Below are positions 41,642 to 50,653 of a DNA stretch of 64,000 nucleotides, one piece after another (positions within the stretch are counted from its first letter, which is position 1; every line of letters begins with the position of its first letter). The stretch comes from Saprolegnia diclina VS20 (lineage: Eukaryota > Oomycota > Saprolegniomycetes > Saprolegniales > Saprolegniaceae). The position numbers and the translations under genes were made by a program. Location of the stretch: NCBI RefSeq assembly GCF_000281045.1, contig NW_008246076.1:85511-149510 (forward strand), written 5' to 3'. The notes under the pieces were generated by a model. It saw only the letters and a program-made list of their open reading frames with translations. It had not been told where the DNA came from and searched no databases.

Positions 41642-42472
41642 TTATCGGCAGTCGTAGGCGGACTGCAAAAGGGGCTGCGGCGGCGAGCTCGGCGTCGGTG
41701 GGATCCAGCACGTGAGCTCGGCGTCGGGCGCGAGCTGGACGCCAGTCATGACGTCGCTGACATCGTGGAGGGAGCCCAGCAGCGTCAGGAGGCCGACTGT
41801 CATGTTCAAGTCCGTCTCGACGCGCGTCACCATGACGCGGTCGTCAACGAGCGTCATGTAGAAGAGCTGCGTGCATGGGCACACGATCTCTTGGCCGACG
41901 ATGCGCTGCATGAGGGGCTCGTTCGAGAGCAGCTGCGGGCAGAGCGCGCCGACAGTCTCGCGGCCAATGCGCAGCGTGATGGTGCCGACGCCCGTGACAA
42001 TGCGCGTGCTCTCGTCGACGCCGACCACGTCCCACGCCGACCCGACTTTCTGCAGCGTCCGAAACCAGCGCGCATACTGCGTCCAGTTGGAGAGGACTTT
42101 CTCGATGCCGCGATGGCCCATGACCTCGACGTCGTGGTGCATGAGGCTGCGGAGCATGGCCGATTGGGCGGTCGCCGTCGCCGCATCGTGAATGGCGTAG
42201 CCGTTCTCAAACATGAGCCAGTACTCGCGGCAGCGCGCAATGTTGTGGAGGTCCACCGAGACATACGAAGGCGGCGGGAGGCGCTGCACGGCCAGCGACA
42301 GCGAGTCGCATTGGCCTTCGAGGCGGGCTGTCTCGGTGCCAAGGCGCTCGACGGCGCCTTGGAGGAAATCGAGGCGCGCCCGGGCCTCGGCGCGGTACCG
42401 GCGCTGGTTGTTCCGGCACTGCGTCTGCCGGTGCACGCTCGGCTTCTTCCGCACCGACTTGGTCGGTGGCAT
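41642..42472 (-). CDS. Cys-type bZIP transcription factor (cluster 5)
   Basis: Single exon, 276 residues, MPPTKSVRKKPSVHRQTQCR. Basic region RQTQCRNNQRRYRAEARARL with Cys at the Asn position. Zipper LQGAVERLGTETARLEGQCD. C-terminal domain: YWLMFENGYAIHDAATATAQ, IEKVLSNWTQYARWFRTLQK, IGRETVGALCPQLLSNEPLM, RIVGQEIVCPCTQLFYMTLV, then a Pro-rich tail. It is closest to members 3 and 2 in motif order. A Cys at the DNA interface could make binding redox-sensitive, which is inference. The gene has no intron, unlike members 1 and 4. Confidence 0.88.
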   Translation of the reverse strand: MPPTKSVRKKPSVHRQTQCRNNQRRYRAEARARLDFLQGAVERLGTETARLEGQCDSLSLAVQRLPPPSYVSVDLHNIARCREYWLMFENGYAIHDAATATAQSAMLRSLMHHDVEVMGHRGIEKVLSNWTQYARWFRTLQKVGSAWDVVGVDESTRIVTGVGTITLRIGRETVGALCPQLLSNEPLMQRIVGQEIVCPCTQLFYMTLVDDRVMVTRVETDLNMTVGLLTLLGSLHDVSDVMTGVQLAPDAELTCWIPPTPSSPPQPLLQSAYDCR

Positions 42473-43033
42473 TGCGATCGAGTTGCTTTCTGCGTCGTGA
42501 CTTGCCCTTTGATTTTATGGAAGGTGGGATTTGTCGGACCGTATCCGGACTCTGATGTTCGACGAACTCTGCGCCATAGTTCCCATGATATATATCCTAG
42601 CAGCTTCTCCTAGTGTGTCCTACGAGTGCAGCTCGCAGCCATGCCCGTATGCACCGGTAGCTTGCCGACCAAGACGACGTTGCCTTACGTAAGCGGTTGC
42701 GTGACGCCACCTCAGTAATCACGATCCCACAAGCTGCGTGCTCAGTGCGCGACTGGTCAGAGGCCAGAACCGTCGACTGCAACTCATGCCAGGTGCAGCG
42801 CATCCCGCCACCGAGTGTGCTATTACACTGTATGTTGCCGGAGCTGTCATGTACAGTGTAAGACTTGGGTGATCGTCAGTGTCGTCAGCTCTAAGGGCTA
42901 GCTACTCTGTCGGCTGCGCCTTGGTTTACGGACCGGACAGACGCGGCTCGCATCATCCTCAATGTCGTATGCGTTGGTCAACGGCGGTTCCGAATACGTT
43001 GGCTCGAATTTAGAGAAAGATAAGTATGGGAGG
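42473..43033. other. Intergenic
   Basis: No supported gene; upstream of bZIP 5 and downstream of bZIP 6. Confidence 0.5.
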
Positions 43034-43867
43034 TTAGCTACTGTAGATGTGGGGCGGTCCCGTGTTGTGTGGTGTGGCAAGGTCCGGGCTGTAGTACGTC
43101 CGAGGTGCCAAAGTGATCTCGCCCGACGGTGCGATCAACGCACCGTGCATGACATCAACCACGTCCTGTAGATCGTAGAGCAGCGCGACAAGGCCCCGTG
43201 TAAAGTCCAAGCTCGACTCGAGACGCGTCACACGAGTCTCGCTTGGATACGCGGGGTGGTGCGGCGCAAAGGCAAAGGTGAGCTGCAGCGGGCAGTCGAG
43301 GATGCGGCCTTCGAGCCGCGCGCGCAGACGCGGCTGCTCCAGCACGTGAGGGCAGACGCTACTGAGCGTTTCGGCGGTCACCCCCAAGCGCAGCGAGCCG
43401 CAGCTTCGCACGACGTGACCATGGTCGAGCTCCATGACCTCGGCCGTATCGAGCTGCATGTGAATGGTGGCAAACGTGTAGGCATACTGGCGGTTCTGGT
43501 CCAGGATCTTTTCAACACCCGTCGTGCCCATGACGGCTACTGTCTCGGCGAAGAGCCCTCGGATCGTCGCCACTTGGTGTGCGGCCAAGTTGGGATCGTG
43601 CGCCGCGTAGCCAGATGCCATGACGCGCCAGTAGTTGCGACACCGCTCGAGGTCGCGGCCCATCGGTCCTTGCCTCGCCTTCCACGCCAGCGTTTGCTTG
43701 TACGTCTCGACGTGGCCCTCGAGCCGTGCCGTGGTCCGCATGAGCTCAAGGACCTGGGCCTCGAGCTGCTCTTTGAGGCTCCGGGCTTGCTCGCGGTACC
43801 GTCGCTGGTTGTTACGACACTGCTCTTGGCGGCGCGCGGTCACTGGACGCTTCTTCGTCGCCACCAT
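43034..43867 (-). CDS. Cys-type bZIP transcription factor (cluster 6)
   Basis: Single exon, 277 residues. The start at 43867 (MVATKKRPVTARRQEQC) is supported by an Inr-like element just upstream; a longer in-frame extension was rejected. Basic region RRQEQCRNNQRRYREQARSL, zipper LKEQLEAQVLELMRTTARLEG. C-terminal domain: YWRVMASGYAAHDPNLAAHQ, VEKILDQNRQYAYTFATIHM (Gln-Asn replaces the usual W), VTAETLSSVCPHVLEQPRLR, RLEGRILDCPLQLTFAF (CPC becomes CPL). It shares the order of elements with all other members. Dimerisation among cluster products is likely by family knowledge. Confidence 0.88.
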   Translation of the reverse strand: MVATKKRPVTARRQEQCRNNQRRYREQARSLKEQLEAQVLELMRTTARLEGHVETYKQTLAWKARQGPMGRDLERCRNYWRVMASGYAAHDPNLAAHQVATIRGLFAETVAVMGTTGVEKILDQNRQYAYTFATIHMQLDTAEVMELDHGHVVRSCGSLRLGVTAETLSSVCPHVLEQPRLRARLEGRILDCPLQLTFAFAPHHPAYPSETRVTRLESSLDFTRGLVALLYDLQDVVDVMHGALIAPSGEITLAPRTYYSPDLATPHNTGPPHIYSS

Positions 43868-43874
43868 CCGAGTT

Positions 43875-43888
43875 GTTGGAGAATGACG
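43875..43888 (-). promoter_or_regulatory. Inr-like core promoter of bZIP 6
   Basis: On the minus strand CGTCATTCTCCAAC lies 7 bp before the ATG and matches TCATTYYNCA. Confidence 0.5.
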
Positions 43889-44958
43889 TTGAGCGAGATC
43901 AGCTGGCCGAGATTGCGCAGCCAATAAGAATCGCGTATATTGATGAAACGGCACGTTTCGAAAAGGGGGTGCTACCACGACCCCATGAAACGACATTGCC
44001 GTTTCAAACGCTTGTGAGACTTTGACTCAGTTTCCAGCATTCCCGTAGGCTGCAGGCGCAGTAAAGAGGCTATCTATCACCTCGTGCACGAGCAAACTCG
44101 ATCTTGCATATATTACATGTCGTTGCATTAGGATTGAACTACACATGTGAAAAAGCCACATTTTACGAATCGTTAATGCTGCTGCCGACGAGATCGTGCG
44201 ACGGAGCCCGTTGCACAGCCAACCTTCAACCGTCATTTGCCCACGTGATACATCTTCGAAGGTTCAAGCCCGCTCACGCCATCATTGCACCTTCTGTGCA
44301 ACGTAGGACACGCATGATGTGCTAAGCGCAAGGGCTAACGAAATCGAGACGACAGAGACGTCGTTTGCATGCCCGTCATGCGCATACCAAGTCGACGCTA
44401 AGCGTACGAGCACATACATCCATGTCACGAGGGGTTTCGACGTCGTATTTGGCCCTCTTCGTAATCTCAGGAGTCGTTGGCGGACGGAGAGCCAAGCGGT
44501 TGCAAACATCTTTGGCTTCGTATTCGCTTCTCCGGACGCCGCGCACGACGCGGCTGGTACTAATCATTGCAATCTCGTGCGTCCGCAAACAGCGAAAATG
44601 CAACGACCGAATAGGAACTACTCGTAACATTTTTTCCACACCGCTCTATTCGGAAGCATGAAATAAATGTCCAGCCACTTTCTCGGCGGCTGTACGTTGG
44701 GCGCGCTAGTGCTGTAGCCAAGCACAAAGTTAACCGATATTTTGTGCAGTAGGTACTATCAACAATGCTCTCTAGTCGATGACGATTGATGCGTTCAATA
44801 ACGCAACAAATTGGGGCTGAACGTCACCTTATGTAAAATTTGCAGTCGCGTTCTGAGTTCTCCTGCCAGAACCGAAAGTGTGATTGCACCGTCACAATGC
44901 ATATCCAAATACGATATCTCAATATATCGGATGTGAGAGGTAGGTAGAGCCAGCATCG
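43889..44958. other. Intergenic
   Basis: No supported gene. GGTTCAAGCCC at about 44263 resembles a tRNA B-box but has no A-box partner. Confidence 0.45.
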
Positions 44959-44986
44959 GCCACATTTAAAACATCCAAATGTGGCA
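44959..44986 (+). promoter_or_regulatory. Hairpin enclosing the PREY start codon
   Basis: GCCACATTT (44959-44967) pairs perfectly with AAATGTGGC (44978-44986), and the ATG at 44979 lies in the 3' arm. In mRNA this 9 bp stem could mask the start codon if transcription begins upstream of 44959. Confidence 0.45.
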
Positions 44987-45245
44987 CAAAGCACGTGGTC
45001 CAGCACGGTTGGCACGGACCTTGGCAACGACGACGACGCCGGCGACGACGCTCGCGAGCCGCAGCGTCCTGCAGCACCTCGTGTGCCCCATCTCCAAGCT
45101 GCCGCTCGAGCACCTCGAGGCTCAAGGCATCCTCTTCTGCCGCGAGATCCGCGTGGCGTACCCGATCCGCCATGGCATCCCGATCCTTGTGCCCACCGAA
45201 GGCCGCATCGTGCCCGAAGACGAGCCGGTGCCCTCGCTCGCCTAG
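44979..45245 (+). CDS. PREY/Trm112-like mitochondrial zinc-ribbon protein
   Basis: 88 residues. The N-terminus (MWHKARGPARLARTLATTTT) is Arg/Ala/Thr-rich without acids, typical of a mitochondrial presequence. The core LVCPISKLPLEHLEAQGILF, VAYPIRHGIPILVPTEGRIV is the Trm112p-like/YcaR (UPF0434) signature, with CP.SK.PL and the YPI..GIPI..P.EGR block. Human PREY is a Trm112-like mitochondrial protein that stabilises methyltransferases in complex I assembly and coenzyme Q synthesis; that role is family knowledge. Length and architecture are normal. The start codon is the first ATG and sits in a hairpin. Confidence 0.85.
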   Translation: MWHKARGPARLARTLATTTTPATTLASRSVLQHLVCPISKLPLEHLEAQGILFCREIRVAYPIRHGIPILVPTEGRIVPEDEPVPSLA

Positions 45246-45375
45246 CTGCGCCCATGTCTGCGCCTTCTATCGACCTCGAGCCATGCGCCCATGCCTGCCA
45301 TTGAGCCATCGAAGGACCTCACGTCATGCAAATATAGAAAACAACGTCGTTCAATCATCGAGTCCTGATCGCCGA

Positions 45376-47513
45376 CTACGTGTGCATGCGCACCGACCGC
45401 ACGGGGTTGCGCCGGAGCGACGGCGTGCTGTTGGCCTCGCGCGGCTGCGTGCTGCGGTCAGGTGTCGTAAAGAGGTCGCGGGCCGCCGGCGCGTGCAGCG
45501 GCTCGTCGGCGCCGCGGCGTGCTTTGCCGGCCTTGGACGAGCTCTGGGGCGTGCGTAGTATCCGAGGCGCCGACACGGTCGTCGACGGCTCGACAAAGTT
45601 GTACCGAAGCACTTGGTGCGTCGACGTCATGAGGTCAGCGGCCGGTCCCGCGGGCGAGGCTGCGAGCGACGGGCCCACCACGAGGGCTACAAATATCAAT
45701 GTTTCAACCTGCTCAACAACACTACCTTCGTACCGTTGCGGTTCTCAAGCGACGCGCCCTTTTGCGGCGTCGTCGACCAGCCAAACGCAGCGTAGTAGCG
45801 TTCTACAGCACCAGCGCATGAGACCACCGACACCTTCGCATCGAGTAGAGCGCAAAATTTGACCTTTGCGGGGCTTGGGCCCGGCCGACACGACGACTAC
45901 CGGTGGCGGCGTCACGGGCTCGTCGAGGTTGAGCGTTCGCGCCGTGGCCGTGACCTTGACCGTCGCCGTCGAGCGCTTCCCCGAGTAGAGACCCGGCGCG
46001 TAGGCAGCTGCATCACTCGTGTCGGCCAGGGCTCGAAGATGGGTCGGCAATACGTCGCCGGCCGTCTGGTTGAGCTGTGTCGCTTTGAGCAGTGCTTGGA
46101 GCGCCGCATGGTTGGCCACCGACGGCAGTGCATGCGCGAGGGCATATGCTTGGTCATAGTCGCTGCGACCGAGGTAGAGACGCACGAGGAGCTCATGGTG
46201 GCGGTCGTCGGCCAAGAGAAACGCGTGCACGAGCGGCAGTTCGGTCGGCGACCAATGCAATGCGAGCACCCAGTGGCGCAAACTGTCGTTTGCGACGTGC
46301 CACGTCAGCAACTGGGGCAGACGCGCGGCGTTTTGGCGCGGAAACGCGCGGAGAAGCCGCCACGCGCCCTCGACGTCGTGCATGGCCAAGTGCAACTCCA
46401 AGAGCAAATCGACATCGTCTTCGGACGCTGGCGTCGTCGACCAGAGCTGCCACGCGAGCGACGGCTGCTGGTGCCGCAGCAGCACATGGACGAGCGCGAG
46501 CAGGATCGAGCGGTCGAGAAGGTGCGACGGCTGCAAGAGCGTCGCGGCCTCGGACGCATGCACGTTGTACTGGAGGCACCAGAGCCCGAGGATCGAGCGC
46601 GACCAGATGTCGTTCAGACCGAGCGCGGTGGCCAGGCGACGTGTCGTGGCTTGCAGCGTCGCGAGCGGCTGCGGCGCGGCCTTGGGCTTGGCGCACGACG
46701 CCAGCATTTCCAGGCCCATGAAGAGCAAGATGGCCGACGACACTTCAAGCGAGGTCGCGGTCGGTGTGTACAGGGTCTGCCACAGCGCGAGGCCGGTCGA
46801 TGGCGGCGGCGAGAGCGGGGCGACCTGCGCGGCGTCGCAGATGGCGGCCAGGACCAGTGGCGCCTGCGTGTGGAAGCGGCGAGAGAGCCCGGCGGCGTCG
46901 TAGTGCACTTTGTGCAGCGCGCTCTCATCGACGAGCCACTGGCCAAACGAGAGGCGCAGCGTCGTGTCGTGCAGCGTCCGCAGGAGCTGGTCCAGGTACG
47001 AGCGGGCTTCCTGCGTCAAGGCCGCGGCTTCGGGCACGGCCAATGGCCCTGCCGCGAGTTCGAGACGGTCCGTGAGCGCCTTGAGAACATGGCGCAGACC
47101 GCGCAGCGAGCGCAGGTGCGCGCCAAGGTCCATGTTGGGCTTGCCGCCCACAAAGAGCTGGTCGAGGGCGGTCGTTGCCGTCGCGGCCAGCTCTGTCACA
47201 TGCTTCGCGGCCCACGTCTGGACGGCCACGGGCTCGTTGAGGACAAACTCCTTCTTCTTGTCGAGCGCGAGGACATACGAGCCAATGATGCTCGAGAGGC
47301 CATGGTACAGGGCCACGTCCAGCAAGGCTTCACGCTGCGTGAGGCGGGGTGCGCCGGCCTCGACGTCGATGCCTGCCCGGCGGAAGATCCCGGCGGCGAA
47401 GAAGTCGGCAAAGGTGGCTTCCGGCGACTGAAAGATGCTGAAGCCATGCTCGGCGAACGTGTCTAGGACCTACATGGGCCATGAGACCGAGGTCGACGCG
47501 TCGGCCTGTACCG
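45376..47513 (-). CDS. ELYS-like domain protein (nuclear pore/chromatin)
   Basis: The main exon (about 47465-45855) reads FAEHGFSIFQSPEATFADFF, LDVALYHGLSSIIGSYVLAL, then the ELYS-like region DIWSRSILGLWCLQYNVHAS, LLDRSILLALVHVLLRHQQP, DDVDLLLELHLAMHDVEGAW, RLLRAFPRQ. Small 3' exons follow (RYYAAFGWSTTPQKGASLEN; then VVGPSLAASPAGPAADLMTS...LRRNPVRSVRMHT-stop at 45376). The ELYS domain (PF13934 type) occurs in animal AHCTF1/ELYS and plant HOS1, nuclear-pore components that link to chromatin. The N-terminal beta-propeller of animal ELYS is absent. The first exon is uncertain: MSLPVQADASTSVSWPM runs into a stop unless an intron is placed at about 47460-47500. Confidence 0.65.
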
Positions 47514-48304
47514 GCAGCGACATGGGGCGCTCTCGTTTTCTTGTTGCCAACCACCAAATCCGGACAATACTGTCATTTTGCATACCCTCTGCCAAAGCAT
47601 ACTTATATTCCACGCTACCTGTATCATCTAATATTAAGCAACAGCTTTGCTTTGTACTCCCTCTGCAAGCTCCCTCCGCATCTTACAATGCTGGACAGAC
47701 AAGTTCATGAGACCGTCTACCTAGCTAAATAGTCCTTTTTCTAAATCGCAGCTGCTTCGATGCCCGTTCGATGGACACTCGTTTGCGCATAACCCTAAAC
47801 TCTGTCGGGTGGTCCGAGAACAGGAGCCTGCGTACGACCTCGCGCGAACTATGCCTCGGCGAGTGGGGTCCACCACGGGATGGATCTCTCCGTACGCAGC
47901 TCACTCTCAACGACCAAGTGCTAACTCCCACGCATTCAGGCGTAGCGCTACGTATGCGAAGTCTTTGTGTCACATTGAAGATAACGCGGAACACGTTCAT
48001 ATATATAACCCTAAACTCGGCGCAGCTGCAGTAGCGGTAGCTCGCGTCGTTGCGCACGGTGTCTAAAGCTTGGCATCTGCCTCATTACCTCGTTGCTAGG
48101 TAGAAGAAGCAAGCGAGCGTACGCCCTTGTCATGCAGGCTGGAGGTGTTGCCGTCACGGGTAAGCAGGCATAGGCATGATGTTGGGATCGGCCATGCAGC
48201 GAGACGTACGACGAGCCCAAAATCAAAACGCCCGTGCATTAGAAATGCATAGGCAGTCGACGCTACGACGCGCAGAGGTTCATTACGCTACATGCAAGCG
48301 ACGC
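47514..48304. other. Intergenic with two telo-box-like words
   Basis: No supported gene. AACCCTAAA occurs at about 47790 and again at about 48008, each once. These are plant-type telo-box words rather than telomere arrays. Confidence 0.45.
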
Positions 48305-48943
48305 TCAGGGCGCATACGCCGACGGAATCGTCGACGGGAGGTCGTTGGCGGTTGTCGCGATCGCGCACACAAAGCGCGGCGCGGCCTTGCCACACACGGC
48401 GTGAAGCATCATGTTCCACTGCGCCGTGGCGTCGTCAAAGGCAGGGTAGTGCGGGTCAAACCACGTCTCGCGGATCTTGCCAGCTTTGGCCGTCATCTTG
48501 CCGACCTTGCCGGAGAGGTCGCCGGCTTCGCACTTGGCTTCGCACTCGGCGTACGAGGCGGGCGTGCAGTTGTACGCAAAGCCAGCTTGGGCGACCGTCG
48601 CCTTGCACTTGTCATCAATGTGCTCCGAGTTGGGGCCGCAGGCGAGCGTCGGGTCGTAGTGGTTGCCAGCGATGGCCAAGCTGCAGCCGCTCGTGAACGC
48701 CGACGACGCCTTGTTGGACCACTTGGTGTGGACATGCCACGTAAACGACTCGATTGGGCCGTTGCAGTTGGCATCGGCGGCGCTCAAGGCTGTCCAGTTG
48801 GCGCTTGAGACGTCGAGGTTGGCCGTGATCGTCGCGCCGTAGCCGTGGTAGTGCACGGCGACGTGGCCAGCGACGCCGCCCGCGAGCGTCGGGTCAAAGG
48901 CGTACACAAGGCTGTGGCTCTCGGCGTAGCGGTGGTGGAGCAT
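48305..48943 (-). CDS. Cu-only superoxide dismutase-like protein A
   Basis: 212 residues from MLHHRYAESHSLVYAFDPTL. SOD_Cu motifs: WHVHTKW (two Cu-ligand His), GNHYDPTLACGPNSEH (third His), CEAGDLSGKVGKM (conserved Asp/Gly loop) and NMMLHAVCG (fourth His). The DLSGK.G and NHYDP patterns resemble fungal Cu-only SOD5-type enzymes rather than canonical Cu/Zn SOD. It would convert superoxide to peroxide, probably extracellularly in relatives. No signal peptide is visible at this start, so a 5' exon may be missed. There is no C-terminal anchor. It is head-to-head with copy B. Confidence 0.78.
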   Translation of the reverse strand: MLHHRYAESHSLVYAFDPTLAGGVAGHVAVHYHGYGATITANLDVSSANWTALSAADANCNGPIESFTWHVHTKWSNKASSAFTSGCSLAIAGNHYDPTLACGPNSEHIDDKCKATVAQAGFAYNCTPASYAECEAKCEAGDLSGKVGKMTAKAGKIRETWFDPHYPAFDDATAQWNMMLHAVCGKAAPRFVCAIATTANDLPSTIPSAYAP

Positions 48944-49776
48944 GCTCCAAGGGCTTGGAATTTCGAATCTGCTCGGAAGACGCCGGCTTCAACCAGCCAA
49001 CGTGATTTGGATCGTATTTATACCGTAATTTTCAAATGCACCCACGATCCTCGACGCATTTTGGCCGCATGCACCGATTATCCGGATGAATACACGGTGT
49101 ATTTGACCAAAAAGTCGCTTGCTTGGTCCATGGAGAAGGACCAGTCTTATTTTCATAAAACTTTCGCAAGTTTGAACCAAGTTGAATCACCAATTTCAAC
49201 CAAATAGAGACTTTTCACAAGTTTCAACTGCCTTTCGACGAGCGAACTCGACGTGACGCGCCGTTCCTTGGAAGCCCAGCTTGCACAGACCGTCGAAATC
49301 ACTCAAATTTGGCTGCCCCTTTCTCTCTTCGCCGTGTGACGCTAGGGCCTGGACTGCTCGAGCAACGACCCAAGACACTAGCTAAGACACGACTAGCAGA
49401 CCCGTTGTTGCTGCTCCTTGCCCGACTCTTGGAGACTGGTTTCGCAGTCATTTGATTCGAGTCAGAGCCGAGTCGTGGCATATGGAGAAGGTGGATCTGA
49501 GCCGGTTGGAAGTGCACATCGGTGCATATTATGCGTCAAGTGCGCCTTGGCGTGCCTTGGACCAATGCGAGACGTTGGTGCTGGGACCTCGCTGCTCATC
49601 ATGGAACTCGGGTGCAATTACTTCTTCCACGACTTGAAGTTCCGCTGTGTCGCACTGCACTTGGTTGACCTGTTCAGCTCTCAACACAGCTCAATATGCA
49701 CCGTTGAAGTAGAAACTTTGCGGTACTGACCACCACCAGATGGAATCATGTGGCAGTAAGCCTGTTGCATCGAAGC
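48944..49776. other. Divergent intergenic region between two SOD-like genes
   Basis: No supported gene. It contains the GAATTTCG-rich upstream of copy A and the core promoter of copy B. Confidence 0.5.
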
Positions 49777-49792
49777 GCTCACTTTTCAATTT
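49777..49792 (+). promoter_or_regulatory. Inr/FPR-like core promoter of SOD-like B
   Basis: GCTCACTTTTCAATTT, one mismatch from GCTCATTYYNCAWTTT, ends 9 bp before the ATG at 49802. It is nearly identical to the element of the GPI-protein twins. Confidence 0.7.
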
Positions 49793-49801
49793 CCAGCGCA
49801 A

Positions 49802-50539
49802 ATGGCTACCAACAGCTCGACCAACAGCAGCCTCACGACCACGTACAGCTTTGCGGCGGCCAACAGCGGCGGCGTCACAGGTACGATTGTGGTCGCCCGC
49901 CTTGCCCAAGGCGCAACGATCACGGCCGACATCGACGTCTCGGGCGCCAATTGGACGGCGTTGAGTGCCGCCGACAAGAACTGCACTGGGCCAGTCGAGA
50001 CGTTCACGTGGCACATCCACACCAAGTGGACCAACAAGGCGTCGTCGGCTTTTCTGAGCGGGTGCAGCTTGGCCAACGCTGGCAACCACTACGACCCGGC
50101 GCCGGCGTGCGGCCCCAACTCGGAGTACATTACCGCTGATACGTGCAAGGCAATTGTCGCTGAGCCAGGCTTCAAGTACGAGTGCACACCCACGACGTAT
50201 GCCGCCAAGCCCAAGGCGTGCGAAGAAGGCGACCTCTCCGGGAAGCTCGGCAAGATGAGCGTAAAGAACGGCAAAATTCAGCAGACGTGGACTGACATGT
50301 ACTACCCGAATGCGTCGGCCGCGACGCCGCAGTGGAACATGATGCTGCACGCCGTGTGTGGCAGCGCGACGCCCCGCTTCATCTGTGCGACAGCTGCCGG
50401 CGCCGGCAACGGGTCGGCGATCGTAGCTCCGACGACCGCGCCCGGCGCTGGTAAGACGCCAACGGCCACTTCGTCGGCGTCGACCAAGGCCACGACCGTG
50501 CTGCTGGCAGCGCTCGCGCTCGCAACTGTCCTCTTTTAA
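49802..50539 (+). CDS. Cu-only superoxide dismutase-like protein B, GPI-like tail
   Basis: 245 residues. Motifs: WHIHTKW (His71 and His73), GNHYDPAPACGPNSEY, CEEGDLSGKLGKM, NMMLHAVCG; all four Cu-binding His are present. A Thr/Ala/Pro-rich linker leads to a hydrophobic C-terminus (TTVLLAALALATVLF) that looks like a GPI-attachment signal. No N-terminal signal peptide follows the ATG, although the core promoter directly precedes it. That is odd for a GPI protein: either the start uses another frame or exon, or the signal is lost. It pairs head-to-head with copy A. Confidence 0.8.
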   Translation: MATNSSTNSSLTTTYSFAAANSGGVTGTIVVARLAQGATITADIDVSGANWTALSAADKNCTGPVETFTWHIHTKWTNKASSAFLSGCSLANAGNHYDPAPACGPNSEYITADTCKAIVAEPGFKYECTPTTYAAKPKACEEGDLSGKLGKMSVKNGKIQQTWTDMYYPNASAATPQWNMMLHAVCGSATPRFICATAAGAGNGSAIVAPTTAPGAGKTPTATSSASTKATTVLLAALALATVLF

Positions 50540-50578
50540 CTCGACTCTGCAATATTTCTCATGTCTTAAACGTGTGTT

Positions 50579-50628
50579 GCGTTAAATCGACGTTAAACGC
50601 CATGCGCGTGCCACGTGATGCGTTAAAT
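50579..50628. repeat. GCGTTAAA motif cluster
   Basis: GCGTTAAAT at 50579 and 50620 and GTTAAACGC at 50592, in the convergent 3' region between SOD-like B and the PX-RING gene. It is related to the 24.1-24.3 kb cluster. Confidence 0.4.
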
Positions 50629-50653
50629 GCGTCGAACGAGTAAACCCCAACGG

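Noticed and set aside
41765-42613. Plus-strand open frame of ~282 codons
   Set aside because: Antisense to the Cys-bZIP at 41642-42472.
44263-44273. GGTTCAAGCCC as a tRNA B-box
   Set aside because: No matching A-box or foldable cloverleaf within 100 bp upstream.
45859-47466. Long plus-strand open frame of ~535 codons
   Set aside because: Arg/Glu-rich antisense reading of the ELYS-like exon; GC-rich codon bias opens the opposite frame.
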